Source: a virus. Taken from it: 28,253 bases of DNA. This document shows, one piece after another, positions 6,384 to 15,175 of the stretch (the first letter of the stretch is position 1; every line of letters starts with the position of its first letter). Location: IMG/VR virus record IMGVR_UViG_3300028569_000136, positions 1 to 28,253 of that record. The stretch is one strand, 5' to 3'. The translations under genes were made by a program, and so were the position numbers. The notes beneath the pieces were generated by a model. That model did not search any database. It was not told the DNA's origin and saw only the letters and a list, made by a program, of their open reading frames with translations.

Positions 6384-8125
6384 TATAACGGGTTAACGAT
6401 GTAACGCTGGTCTTTCTTCGCAACCTCGACAACGCAAGGGGCAATCTCGGCCGTATCGCCGTAGTCAGGCTCGTACTCGCCAATCTTCACGTATTGCACG
6501 CCGTTAACGTAGAAGTTACGGTGCATTAAACCTACCGCAATAGCTTGGTGTGCCGCTGGGAAGATAGCGTCAATGGCAAGTTCCTCAACCTTTCTTCCGT
6601 TGCTAAAGAAGGAACGCTGGTAGGAATCAACGCCCTTGCGTTCGTCATGGGCAAGGCTTACAATCTTGCCGTTCAATAGCCGCCCCTCAACGTACATTCG
6701 ATTCGTGAATCCCGTATTGTAGGCATGGCCGAATGAATTTGTATCGTTGTTCCAAGTTAGTTCCGCTTCGCAGTCCAATTGTTTAACGTGGTAACATTCA
6801 GAACAGGCAAATGTTTCAGGCTGGAAGTTTTGAATCTTGTACTTTAGGGTAGCACAAAGGGTAACGTTGTTGTTATGGGCTTTAATGATGATGCGTTTCG
6901 GCCCAGCGGTCATGCCGAAGTTACTCAAAGTAAACGTATGCACACCGTTTGAACCGTGCGGGCTTGAACAAACCTGCCCAGAAAGGTCGTTATTTTCAAT
7001 GCAAACCTGAACATTGCCAGTAACGTGCCCGCTAATGGTTAACTCAAACTGCACATTTGTTACAATTGTGCTAATGTCGCAGCCAATCCCCTCAGCAAAT
7101 GCCGAATTACCTTGCATGCTGCCATTAAAACAAACCTGAGTGCCGTCTAAGCTAATGCCAGCAGCTATATTGGTGTTCCAATTGCCCACCTCCCCAATGG
7201 TTTGAAATACAGAACAGCCCGCATCTTCGCTTAGGCAAACCGAAACGTCGCAACCTTCGGGCAGTTCAATACACTTTTCAATGATGCCGTTTTGCAAGCC
7301 CCCACCCGTGTAGGTAAATGGTGTCCATGCCCCGCCGTTCACGCTGTATGCGTAGTTCTTTTTTACCAAATAAGCCTCGCTATTGCATAAAGAAAGGCAA
7401 CCCGTGAACTCCCCCGTTGTTATAAACTGCAATCGGTTAATGTTAAATGGTTCACCGAAGTACCAATCGAATGTTCCAGGCGATGCAATCGGCAGCGTGT
7501 AAAGGGTAGCCCCAAATGCGGCGTTTAACGATGCCGTGCCTTGTGAATAGTTGCTGACCTCAAACGTGCCACGATACCAATTGCCAGCCGTACCAACTGG
7601 GAATGGTATTTGAACCTCGCCATCGAACCTATTAAAACAAATTGAATGGTCAGCCAATATACTAACGTTGTCAATTTCGCCAAGCGATGCAACAGTAAGA
7701 AATAGCCCATAAATTGCGTAACCTTGCCCCACTGTAAATGCATTAGGCCCGCTTGGAGTGCCACCTAAAAAAAGAATAGTTGGGTTAACTGTGGTTACTA
7801 CAAAAGTGTCGCCAGTTGTCGTATTTCTTACCAATTGATATAACAATATACCACCTGATACGAAATTTGCAGTTGAATCAATAAGCCTTGTCGGGCTTGT
7901 TGATGTTGCCGTACCCGTGTCAATCGGTAGGCAAGTAATTAGGTTGCTGCCCGTTTCTCCCGCCTTGAATTGAAAACAAAAGTCCTCGCTTGAATCCCAA
8001 GGTAGGCACATGGGGGAAGCGTAAAAGCCGCATTCTTGTGCTATCTGCTCATTGAATGATAGTTCGCCCTCGCCGTAGAAAATGGGGCTGCTGTAAGGTA
8101 TCGGTTGTGCGTTTCTAATTGCCAT
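6383..8125 (-). CDS. Large cysteine-rich tail-tip protein with a carbohydrate-binding-like domain
   Basis: A 580-residue, beta-rich protein with no signal peptide or membrane segment. It holds about 20 cysteines, high for a virion protein, spread in short beta-strand pairs. Residues around 330-440 (VQFELTISGHVTGNVQVCIE, then THTFTLSNFG-like strands ending in IIIKAHNN) resemble a carbohydrate-binding-module jelly roll. The C-terminal 130 residues (RMYVEGRLLNGKIVSLAHDE, AIAVGLMHRNFYVNGVQYVK) resemble a conserved structural end. It lies two genes after the tape measure in the same direction, so a distal tail or receptor-binding role is likely. A TACCTTTG box just before the ATG suggests an internal promoter. 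I cannot name a family. Confidence 0.6.
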   Translation of the reverse strand: MAIRNAQPIPYSSPIFYGEGELSFNEQIAQECGFYASPMCLPWDSSEDFCFQFKAGETGSNLITCLPIDTGTATSTSPTRLIDSTANFVSGGILLYQLVRNTTTGDTFVVTTVNPTILFLGGTPSGPNAFTVGQGYAIYGLFLTVASLGEIDNVSILADHSICFNRFDGEVQIPFPVGTAGNWYRGTFEVSNYSQGTASLNAAFGATLYTLPIASPGTFDWYFGEPFNINRLQFITTGEFTGCLSLCNSEAYLVKKNYAYSVNGGAWTPFTYTGGGLQNGIIEKCIELPEGCDVSVCLSEDAGCSVFQTIGEVGNWNTNIAAGISLDGTQVCFNGSMQGNSAFAEGIGCDISTIVTNVQFELTISGHVTGNVQVCIENNDLSGQVCSSPHGSNGVHTFTLSNFGMTAGPKRIIIKAHNNNVTLCATLKYKIQNFQPETFACSECYHVKQLDCEAELTWNNDTNSFGHAYNTGFTNRMYVEGRLLNGKIVSLAHDERKGVDSYQRSFFSNGRKVEELAIDAIFPAAHQAIAVGLMHRNFYVNGVQYVKIGEYEPDYGDTAEIAPCVVEVAKKDQRYIVNPL

Positions 8126-8129
8126 AATA

Positions 8130-8137
8130 CAAAGGTA
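8130..8137 (-). promoter_or_regulatory. Internal -7 box TACCTTTG before the cysteine-rich tail gene
   Basis: Matches TAnnTTTG in the gap after the stop at 8140 and ends four bases before the ATG at 8125, so the transcript would be leaderless. No clear -33 element was seen. Confidence 0.45.
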
Positions 8138-8139
8138 TG

Positions 8140-10278
8140 TTATTCGGGTTCACCTTGGCTGTTCAGGTCTTCAAAGTTCGGCGGCACTTGGTCAACTAAT
8201 CGGCCCGCCAATTGTGCCTCGGTTTCACCTGAAAGTAATTTGCGTGTCATGTCAAGAATCCACATGTTTCGCCCCTCGCCCGCATCGTTGACCTGATACT
8301 TTAATTGGCTGAAAGGCGATGCGGATATTTGCTGCCATGTAGGTAGCGGAAGGTTGCCCGCCCATTCGTTTTTTAGTAGGTAGTTGTTGCCGTCTTGAAC
8401 CTCAACCGCATCGCCGCCCGTTACGTTGGTAAAACTGATTGTAAAGTGGCTTATTTGTTTAAGGTAAAGTTTTGCAGAATAAAATGGATTGTTTTCCGAA
8501 AACTCAAGCGTTACAAATACCTTGTCAGTTGCATTAAAAATTATTGGCACTCCGCTTGATACTTGCATTTGAAAGGTTTTTAATAGTGCCCCAATTAAGT
8601 CGCCCTGTACTGCTGCATCGTAGGTATTTAAAAGCGTTACCGTTGAAAGGGTTGCATCGCCCCGCCACAATCTCATCTTTAATACCGTTGTATCTGCCAA
8701 ACTGAATCCAGTTCTATCAAGAACACAATCAATCAAGGAATAAAAGGTATAAAAACCAGTAACGGGAATTGTATATTGAAAGGTAATGTTGTTGTAATTG
8801 CCGCCGCCGTCAAACGCTGGGGCTATCGAATCGTTATCCCATTGGCAATAAAACTGATTTGAAGGTATTAAACCAGTTCCAAAAATCCCTGTTGATGTTC
8901 CGTTCCAGTTGATACCCCCAGCGGCGGTGTCTGCAATAAGCTCAAGCAAATCAAACTGAAATGCCGATGATGCCAATGGCGGCTGCTGAACATACGGCCC
9001 TGAACTATTGGCATAAAACCCAGCGGTAAAAAGGTTTTGATACTGCTTAAAAATCGTGGCGGGCAAGCCTGTAAAGTTGTTTATCAATACATTTTGGTTG
9101 CTAATGTCGCCGTTCAAATAGTATTCCCCGCTAAAATACAACGTGCCTTTTTCGTCCCAGTCAATGCCGTTGTGCTTTCGGCATATCACGTAAAACACTT
9201 CGTTATCTTTGCTGCTGTCAGGGCTCGCCAAGCCTTGCTGCGTTTGGGTGTAGTAAATTAGGTTAGTGTCCGTAATTAGAACTTGCATTCTTAGGTCAAG
9301 TTCCTTGTCAACGTTGCTTGCATAACTCATGGCAAATTGCTCCTCAAAGGTTGAAAGGAACGGCGTAAAAGCAAAATACCCGTCAAGGTCTTCGTCCTTG
9401 CTCCCAAGTCGAACGCACGAATATAGGGTATCGGCGTTTATCATTTCCTTTACAGGCGTGGCCACGTGCTGGGTGTTTATTACGCCCGATTGCCGTATAT
9501 CGTCAAAGCGTTCAACACGAAGTCGAAGGTTGCCTACGGAATCCCTTTCAATATACTGAACCAAGTTGTATAGCTTGGCAAGGTCGCTGTATAGGTACTC
9601 AAATGATATGTTTGGGCCGTATTGTTTTACGCCGTCCCGTAATGCTTCGCCGCTAAATAGGTAGCCTTGATTAAGCACGTTTTGAACTGGGTCTAAATAC
9701 TCCTGTAATGCGTCGGAATAAAAGCCGATTTGGTTGTCGGTCATGGCCGCTACAAGGAATTTCATAGCCTCGTATCTGCTCCAGCCTGTTACCGTGTTTG
9801 GAAAGTAAATAAGCGGCGGCGTTGGTAGGTTGTTCAAGACCTTGATTTGGGTTGAACTTGCAACCCCTGTAATGTTAGTGCCGTTCTTTGACCGCCCTGA
9901 GCCGATAATAAATTCAATGCTTTTGTTGTTTTCAATCTTGGCAAAGAACGAATTGTCCACAAGTTGAATTTCAACCGTTTGGGCGTATAAATCAAAGGTG
10001 CAATCGGTAACGAATACAAGGCCATGCAATACGGTTTCCCATACCCCAGCATATTCGTCAAACCTTGATAGGGTGCAAGGTACTTGGGTGTCGTAATCGG
10101 TACGCAATAGGTTTTGAAAGTAGCGGAATCCTTGGCCGCCCAATAGCACCGTGCCCGTTATCTCCTGAAGGAATGCCTTGCGTTCAATATCGTACCAAAT
10201 GTGTTCCGATAAATCGTTCAGGTCGCTTATCGTGTCGGGCGTGTAGTCAATCCCGTTTATGAATAATCTTGCGGTCAT
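8140..10278 (-). CDS. Tail-tip / baseplate-type protein, 712 residues
   Basis: A 712-residue beta-rich protein directly after the tape measure, overlapping it by four bases (ATGA), the usual place of distal-tail or tail-hub proteins. The N-terminus MTARLFINGIDYTPDTISDL reads like a strand-turn-strand entry, followed by DIERKAFLQEITGTVLLGGQ and ETVLHGLVFVTDC, which suggests the beta barrel of Dit/hub-like proteins. Later parts carry YFSGEYYLNGDISNQNVLI and many aromatic residues. The C-terminal end (NMWILDMTRKLLSGETEAQL) is helical. No enzymatic motif is visible. The tail location is inferred from gene order; the exact protein is not recognised. Confidence 0.6.
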   Translation of the reverse strand: MTARLFINGIDYTPDTISDLNDLSEHIWYDIERKAFLQEITGTVLLGGQGFRYFQNLLRTDYDTQVPCTLSRFDEYAGVWETVLHGLVFVTDCTFDLYAQTVEIQLVDNSFFAKIENNKSIEFIIGSGRSKNGTNITGVASSTQIKVLNNLPTPPLIYFPNTVTGWSRYEAMKFLVAAMTDNQIGFYSDALQEYLDPVQNVLNQGYLFSGEALRDGVKQYGPNISFEYLYSDLAKLYNLVQYIERDSVGNLRLRVERFDDIRQSGVINTQHVATPVKEMINADTLYSCVRLGSKDEDLDGYFAFTPFLSTFEEQFAMSYASNVDKELDLRMQVLITDTNLIYYTQTQQGLASPDSSKDNEVFYVICRKHNGIDWDEKGTLYFSGEYYLNGDISNQNVLINNFTGLPATIFKQYQNLFTAGFYANSSGPYVQQPPLASSAFQFDLLELIADTAAGGINWNGTSTGIFGTGLIPSNQFYCQWDNDSIAPAFDGGGNYNNITFQYTIPVTGFYTFYSLIDCVLDRTGFSLADTTVLKMRLWRGDATLSTVTLLNTYDAAVQGDLIGALLKTFQMQVSSGVPIIFNATDKVFVTLEFSENNPFYSAKLYLKQISHFTISFTNVTGGDAVEVQDGNNYLLKNEWAGNLPLPTWQQISASPFSQLKYQVNDAGEGRNMWILDMTRKLLSGETEAQLAGRLVDQVPPNFEDLNSQGEPE

Positions 10279-13200
10279 GCTCCCCTAAGTTTTTTGCGTG
10301 TTTGTTTCAGGTTTTCAAAGCCCACTCGTTGGATTGCCGTTTGTTCTTTGATTGCCCTAAATAGTCGGTAGTCATCAAAGCCGCCAGTCATTTGCAAGGC
10401 CATTGAAGCTGCAATCTTGTCGGCAAAGTCGGCCTCCATTTCACGTTGCTGCTCCATCAAAGCGGGGCTGATGAATTTCTTGTGAATGTAGCTGTCAAGG
10501 TTGCCGTCAATCCACGATTTGGCAAGGCCCGGATACTGCAAGTTCTTCCCAGTTGGGATAATCGCTTCGCCCTCGTGAGCCATTACGGGAATGGTGTCTT
10601 TGCCCCTTGGGTTGCTGCCCAACTGCAAATAGTCCGTACCCTCAAAGAACTTGTAAGGGTTGGGCTGGGCTGCGATGATGCCGATTTGCAATGCTCCGAA
10701 TGCCGCTGCCGCTGCCGCCGCCGCTGGGGCTGCTGGGGCGAATACCAAGGCTGTTGAAGTAAAGGCGTTCAATGCCGCCTGTGCTGAAGACATTATCGCT
10801 TGAATTATTTGGCTACCTCGGCTGACCTCGAACTGCTCGGCTAAGATTGCGTTCTTCTTTGCCTCGTATTCTTCCTCGATGCGAAGCCGCTCCTCGGCGG
10901 TTAGGTTTTCGTTGGCAAGCCGTTCGTTCTTTTCTTTCTCAAGGTTGTTTAATTGCAAATCAAAGTAGCCGTTCAATGCGTCCATTGCTGGGCCAAGCAC
11001 CGAATTGACCGCACCAAAGACCTCGCCCATTTTGGTTTCAATCTCGCCTACTTTTTTAAGTGCGTCTTGCTTTGCCTTTTCTTGAATTGTTATAATTACT
11101 GGAAGTTCAATCGGCTCTTCATCAGTAAATGAGCCAAGGCTTTCACGGTCTTTTTTTGCCTTACTCAATTCAGCGTCAATAAGGGCATCTACACCCGCTG
11201 ACAATGACGAATCGATTGCCTTGTCTAATGCCTCAAGGTCGCTATCGTCAACAATGCTACCCCTTACTTCTTCTAATTTGCTTTTGAATATTGCCAGTTG
11301 GTTTTCAAGTTTTGAAATCGCCTTTTGATATTCGCCCGCCTTTTCAATATCGCCAGCAAACGTGGCGTTTTCTTGTGCGGTTTTAAGTTTGCCAAGTTCT
11401 TCGTTTAGCTTTTCGATTGCCGTCTTTGCTATTTCCTTGGCCTTGGTGTCTTCCTTTGTTTTGTCGGTGTTTGCCGCTGTTGCATCGGTGCTTGCATTGG
11501 TTGCATCGGCTGCTGTCTGTGCCGTTTGCCCGTAGGTTAATAGTGAACCGCTTGCCGTTTGGGTTTTTTTGCTTAAGCCGCCCATGTCTTGGCTAAGTTC
11601 TTTGATACCTTTTTTAGACTTAACAAGCTCTACAGAGTTTTGATTTAGTGTTTCGTTTTGATATTTTGTTTCAATTGAAATTGTTGCTTGAATCTTTTTA
11701 AACTCCTTTCCAGCCTCTGCGGATTTTTGTACAGCATCTGCGTAATCAACAAATTTATCTGTATTAGAAAATATGCCTTGCCTAACTTTTTGTATTTGTT
11801 TACTTGAAAGCCCCATTGACTTGGCCACGCTTGTCATAACAGCGTCTACATCATTAAAAACTCCAATAGTTTGCTTGCCTGACTTTAATTGCTTTTCAAA
11901 TTCATCAAGCAACTTTGCATTTACCCCAGTATTTTTCCCAAGCAACTCTGTTCTAATTGAAATTGCCTGTGCCTCGGCTTCAATTTGCTTTTCCGATGCC
12001 TTTTGTGCAACCGCTTCTGCAGCCCTTAATCTAATCCTGTGTTCAAAAGAAGTGTTTGCTTTATCAAGTGCGGATTGCAATTGATTATTAAACATTGCCT
12101 CATCTTTAAGGTCTTGAATTGCAACTGGGGAAAGTTCGTTAAAACGCTTCAGCAACCTTGCCCTTTCCTCGCTTTGAGGGTTGGTGTTCTTTAATGCCTC
12201 GCCAACCAAATTAAGTTCGGCTTGTTCTTTGCGTAGGTTTTCGGATGCTTTAGCAGAAATCTCCTCTAAGTCCTTTTGCAACTCCGTAACACCGCTGAAC
12301 ATATCCAAAAGGTCAGGGCCGTATGCAATCAATGTGGCAACCGCCGTAGCGATTAAGCCGAATGGGTTTGCCATTACCGCCTTGCTCAACCCTTGAACGC
12401 CGCCAGTTGTAGCCTTTAGTATTCCAGTAAGGCCGCCCATGTCTTTTATCAACGTGCCTAACTTAAACGCACCGAAAGCCGTGGCGGCTACCGCAATAGC
12501 CTTGCCTAAATTGCGTATGGTATCGGCATCGACACCTTCCATAAAGTCCCGAAGCCCCTCGGCAGCGTCAAGCAAAACAGGCATTAAAGCGTTGCCAATT
12601 TCAATCTTCACGTCTTCAAATGCGTTCTGCATCAATTGGAATTGTGCATCTGCGGTCTGGGCTTGCTTTTCAAATGCCACGTTAACCGCATTTGCCCCCG
12701 TGGTCATGTCGGCCAAGGTAGCGGTGTATGATTCGTTAACTGTGCCGCCCAAGGCAAGGATAGCCGATGCCGTTTCGACGCTGCCAGTAACCTGTGCAAC
12801 GGTCATGCCCGATGCCTCGGCTTCCTCTTTAATTAACTTGAACGCATTTCCAAGGCCGCCCGATGTTTTGATTAAATCAATGCCGTCCTTGGCTCCCAGT
12901 TGTTTAAATATCTTGGAAAGTTCCGTACCAGGCTTTTGCATTTCGGTCAACGCCTGTTTCAATTGCGTTTGTGCTGCGGCGGCTGGGGTACCCAAGGTGG
13001 TGATTGCGGCGGTTGATGCTTGTAAGTCGGCAAGAGAAACCCCAGCGGCGGCGGCGGCTGGTGCAACTCCGCCAAATTGTGCGGTAAGTTCGGCCAATGT
13101 GGTCTTGCCCGCCTTTACGGTCTTAAATAAAATGTCGCTTATTTCATTTGCCGATAGCCCCTCAGCGGCGAATGCATTGACGGCCGATGTCATTATGTTT

Positions 13201-13703
13201 GCGGCCTCGGCAGTTGTTGCTAAACCCGCAACACCTAACTGGGCTGAACTTTCAAGAACGGCCATAGCGTCCTCGGCCGAAACCCCAGCGGAACGCACAT
13301 CGTACAAAGCTGATGACAATTGCCCAAGTTCAACAGGCGTTCGGGCTGCAAGTTCCCGTACTGATTTGCCCATCGACTCCATGCTTTCCACGTTGGTGTC
13401 AACCAGCGTGGCCACGTTGCCCATTGATTTCTCAAATGCTGATGCCGCTTGTACGGATTCACGGCCAAAATTTACAATCTCTTGAACAGCGAACGCCGCA
13501 GCAATTGACTTGCCTACGTCTTTAAGGGTTTCCTTGAACTTGTTGGCCGATGTACCGCTGTCATCTAAGGCTTTGCCTGTTTTCTTTGCGGAATCCGCAG
13601 CGGTTGACTCAACGACCTTTAGCTGCTTTTTGATTTCGTCCAGTTCCTTTTTGAACCCTGCTACTTGGGCCTCGTACTGAATTATTATTTTGTCGATTGC
13701 CAT
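10275..13703 (-). CDS. Tail tape-measure protein (TP901-like)
   Basis: A 1142-residue protein. Residues 1-50 are coiled coil (VAGFKKELDEIKKQLKVVES). Residues about 75-330 match the TP901-type tape-measure core: SAFEKSMGNVATLVDTNVES, AARTPVELGQLSSALYDVRS, VAGLATTAEAANIMTSAVNA. Hydrophobic, possibly membrane-inserting segments occur near 450-475 (FGLIATAVATLIAY) and near 985-1010 (Ala-rich). A conserved GKDTIPVMAHEGEAIIP motif lies near the C-terminus. The protein sets tail length and is ejected with DNA; at about 1.5 angstrom per residue the tail would be roughly 150-170 nm. It starts inside the frameshifted extension of the upstream chaperone, as in lambda. The middle of the gene is markedly AT-richer than its ends. 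Confidence 0.9.
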   Translation of the reverse strand: MAIDKIIIQYEAQVAGFKKELDEIKKQLKVVESTAADSAKKTGKALDDSGTSANKFKETLKDVGKSIAAAFAVQEIVNFGRESVQAASAFEKSMGNVATLVDTNVESMESMGKSVRELAARTPVELGQLSSALYDVRSAGVSAEDAMAVLESSAQLGVAGLATTAEAANIMTSAVNAFAAEGLSANEISDILFKTVKAGKTTLAELTAQFGGVAPAAAAAGVSLADLQASTAAITTLGTPAAAAQTQLKQALTEMQKPGTELSKIFKQLGAKDGIDLIKTSGGLGNAFKLIKEEAEASGMTVAQVTGSVETASAILALGGTVNESYTATLADMTTGANAVNVAFEKQAQTADAQFQLMQNAFEDVKIEIGNALMPVLLDAAEGLRDFMEGVDADTIRNLGKAIAVAATAFGAFKLGTLIKDMGGLTGILKATTGGVQGLSKAVMANPFGLIATAVATLIAYGPDLLDMFSGVTELQKDLEEISAKASENLRKEQAELNLVGEALKNTNPQSEERARLLKRFNELSPVAIQDLKDEAMFNNQLQSALDKANTSFEHRIRLRAAEAVAQKASEKQIEAEAQAISIRTELLGKNTGVNAKLLDEFEKQLKSGKQTIGVFNDVDAVMTSVAKSMGLSSKQIQKVRQGIFSNTDKFVDYADAVQKSAEAGKEFKKIQATISIETKYQNETLNQNSVELVKSKKGIKELSQDMGGLSKKTQTASGSLLTYGQTAQTAADATNASTDATAANTDKTKEDTKAKEIAKTAIEKLNEELGKLKTAQENATFAGDIEKAGEYQKAISKLENQLAIFKSKLEEVRGSIVDDSDLEALDKAIDSSLSAGVDALIDAELSKAKKDRESLGSFTDEEPIELPVIITIQEKAKQDALKKVGEIETKMGEVFGAVNSVLGPAMDALNGYFDLQLNNLEKEKNERLANENLTAEERLRIEEEYEAKKNAILAEQFEVSRGSQIIQAIMSSAQAALNAFTSTALVFAPAAPAAAAAAAAFGALQIGIIAAQPNPYKFFEGTDYLQLGSNPRGKDTIPVMAHEGEAIIPTGKNLQYPGLAKSWIDGNLDSYIHKKFISPALMEQQREMEADFADKIAASMALQMTGGFDDYRLFRAIKEQTAIQRVGFENLKQTRKKLRGA

Positions 13704-13878
13704 CGGCTTGCTTGGTTTTTAGTTTTAGTAAGCGAACAAAATCGTTGATTGTGCCTGTGGCCATAAGTTCAACGAATTGCGAATGCTCAGCATTACACAA
13801 AAATAAGCAATCGCTGTCGAAGTCGCTTAGCCAATTGAAGACCGAATCTCGCCAAGAATTGATTGAAAGATTGCGTTC
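13609..13878 (-). CDS. Tail-assembly chaperone extension, -1 frame (T-like domain)
   Basis: This is the downstream half of a -1 frameshift product. Slippage at the A AAA AAG heptamer (13878-13884) would append 89 residues, beginning ERNLSINSWRDSVFNWLSDF, to the first 201 residues of the 217-residue chaperone, giving a 290-residue fusion. The extension holds a conserved-looking core (FVELMATGTINDFVRLLKLK) and a basic tail (QKGTGRNQKAAKGR). It overlaps the start of the tape-measure gene by about 95 bases. In lambda, gpG and gpGT are made this way, and gpGT carries the T domain that recruits tail-tube protein to the tape measure. An independent start inside this frame (ATG at 13923) is possible but not needed. 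Confidence 0.75.
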   Translation of the reverse strand, partial: ERNLSINSWRDSVFNWLSDFDSDCLFLCNAEHSQFVELMATGTINDFVRLLKLKTKQADGNRQNNNSVRGPSSRVQKGTGRNQKAAKGR

Positions 13879-14480
13879 TTTTTTTGCTGGTGTTGGTCGC
13901 TGGTCTGCCATAGTTGCTGCCAAACGGCGGCCAGTTGCCCGGCATTGGGCAAGAATTCGTTTATGCCAGCGGACAAAAAAAAATCATGGCTTGTAAACTC
14001 ACGCTTGAACAGCCGTAACTTTTCGGCCTGTATGCCCTCGTTTATCTCGAATGGGTTTTCATCGCCACGTATCAAGTTCAATGCGGCCAGTTCGACAATC
14101 AAGTCGGTATGCAAGCCAAGTTCCTTATGGCGGCTTTCGGCTTCTTGTATGGCCCATAGGCATTGCTGTAAGCCCTTGCCCCTATCCTTGCGGCTTTGCC
14201 CTTCAATAGCGGCCACAACGCTTTCACGTGCGATGCTAAGAATGTTCATCAGTTCGGCCGAAGTCAGGCGGTTGTCAAGTTGAATTAACACCGCTTGAAT
14301 TTCCTTGTAACGTACCAACGGCACGTCGCCCGAATCCCTGAAGCGGTAATACTTATGGCCGTCCATTTCAACCATGAATTCGCAACCCGCTTTCCAGTTC
14401 TTTGAATCGGGCTTTAGGGCAACCAATACCGCATCGGGGTGGTTCTTAACTAACCAGTTCGCTAATTTACTTATGACCAT
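13827..14480 (-). CDS. Tail-assembly chaperone (G-like), short form
   Basis: A 217-residue protein immediately upstream of the tape-measure gene, the standard position of G-type tail chaperones. It has an alpha-rich body (KEIQAVLIQLDNRLTSAELM, AWAIQEAES-like helices, LHTDLIVELAALNLIRGDEN) and no membrane segment. Chaperones of this type bind the tape measure to keep it soluble during tail assembly. The frame holds a classic A AAA AAG slippery site 16 codons before its stop. It overlaps the upstream membrane-protein gene by 10 bases. Sequence similarity to lambda gpG is not visible by eye; the call rests on position, size and the frameshift. Confidence 0.7.
   Translation of the reverse strand: MVISKLANWLVKNHPDAVLVALKPDSKNWKAGCEFMVEMDGHKYYRFRDSGDVPLVRYKEIQAVLIQLDNRLTSAELMNILSIARESVVAAIEGQSRKDRGKGLQQCLWAIQEAESRHKELGLHTDLIVELAALNLIRGDENPFEINEGIQAEKLRLFKREFTSHDFFLSAGINEFLPNAGQLAAVWQQLWQTSDQHQQKKNAIFQSILGEIRSSIG
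13878..13884 (-). promoter_or_regulatory. Programmed -1 frameshift slippery site A AAA AAG
   Basis: In the zero frame the codons read CAA AAA AAG; the heptamer A AAA AAG is the same as in Escherichia coli dnaX. Both the P-site AAA and the A-site AAG re-pair as AAA AAA after a -1 slip, and the next codon is GAA. The -1 frame stays open for 89 more codons. Confidence 0.75.
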
Positions 14481-14770
14481 TTGGCAAGTTTTAAGATGAT
14501 GCCGTTAAACCCAGCCAAGCAAATGACGAAGATAGGCCAGCCCATAAGTGTCAATAGGTCGGTAGTGTTGCCGTTTATCAGGTGTTGCCCCCAATACGCC
14601 AACGTGCCGTACACCGAAGCCATGCACGTAGGGCAATCGACAAAGGGTTTGGCAAGTTCAGGGAAGCGGCTAATGAAAAGCCAGCGTAGTTCATCGCCAA
14701 TCATGCCCTCGGCGGTGGATAGCCATACGCCGAAGATGAACATTGATGTAAAGAAAAAGGTTTCAATCAT
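14471..14770 (-). CDS. Small membrane protein with a CPTC motif, holin-like position
   Basis: A 99-residue hydrophobic protein with about three membrane segments: residues 4-24 (TFFFTSMFIFGVWLS), roughly 50-65 (ASVYGTLAYWGQHL) and 72-94 (LMGWPIFVICLAGFNGIIL). Between the first and second is a DCPTC motif that could bind metal or form a disulfide. It lies between the lysis-like genes and the tail chaperone, overlapping the chaperone start by 10 bases. Its size and topology would suit a holin, but membrane proteins with a CPxC motif of unknown role are also common in phages of this phylum. The role is inferred. Confidence 0.55.
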   Translation of the reverse strand: MIETFFFTSMFIFGVWLSTAEGMIGDELRWLFISRFPELAKPFVDCPTCMASVYGTLAYWGQHLINGNTTDLLTLMGWPIFVICLAGFNGIILKLAKWS

Positions 14771-14800
14771 GGTTTTTAGTTTTTGGTATGGTAAAGGTAG

Positions 14801-15175
14801 TTAAACTGCCTGAATGTTCTGCGTAGTCGGGGCGGTTGTATTGCTTCGCCAAAAGTACAGCACGAAGCCAACGTGTATGTTGTCAATCAGCACATAATTT
14901 GCAATGTCATCGTTGTTGGCCACCACGTGCAAACTAAAAAGGTTGTTGCCGTTAAAGAACAGGGCGTTGGTTTGCAAGGCAATGGTCGCAAGGCCAGCCC
15001 CGTTGGTTACGATGTCGTACTTAATCGTTGTTTCGCTTCCGATGTTAGTAATATAAACATCATAAGCCGTTGAAGCGGCTAATGTGCCGATGTTTAGGTT
15101 AGCGGTTGCTTGGCAGTTGGTTGGTGCGGCCAATACTTTGGCAGTTGTTAAATCTTGAATGCAAACTGGGTTCAT
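14801..15175 (-). CDS. Small beta-rich hypothetical protein, 124 residues
   Basis: Function unknown. The sequence alternates strands typical of a beta sandwich: AKVLAAPTNCQATANLNIG, TAYDVYITNIGSETTIKYDI, LFSLHVVANNDDIANYVLID and HVGFVLYFWRSN. It has only two cysteines and no signal peptide. Its ATG overlaps the stop of the spanin-like gene (ATGA), so it belongs to the same operon. A fibre, decoration or minor tail protein is plausible, but no motif settles it. Confidence 0.55.
   Translation of the reverse strand: MNPVCIQDLTTAKVLAAPTNCQATANLNIGTLAASTAYDVYITNIGSETTIKYDIVTNGAGLATIALQTNALFFNGNNLFSLHVVANNDDIANYVLIDNIHVGFVLYFWRSNTTAPTTQNIQAV

Noticed and set aside
12439-13485. Long plus-strand open frame (348 codons) opposite the tape-measure gene
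   Set aside because: It is the antisense of an alanine-rich, strongly biased gene; its translation is low-complexity Ala/Ser/Val/Pro and has no promoter or recognisable motif.
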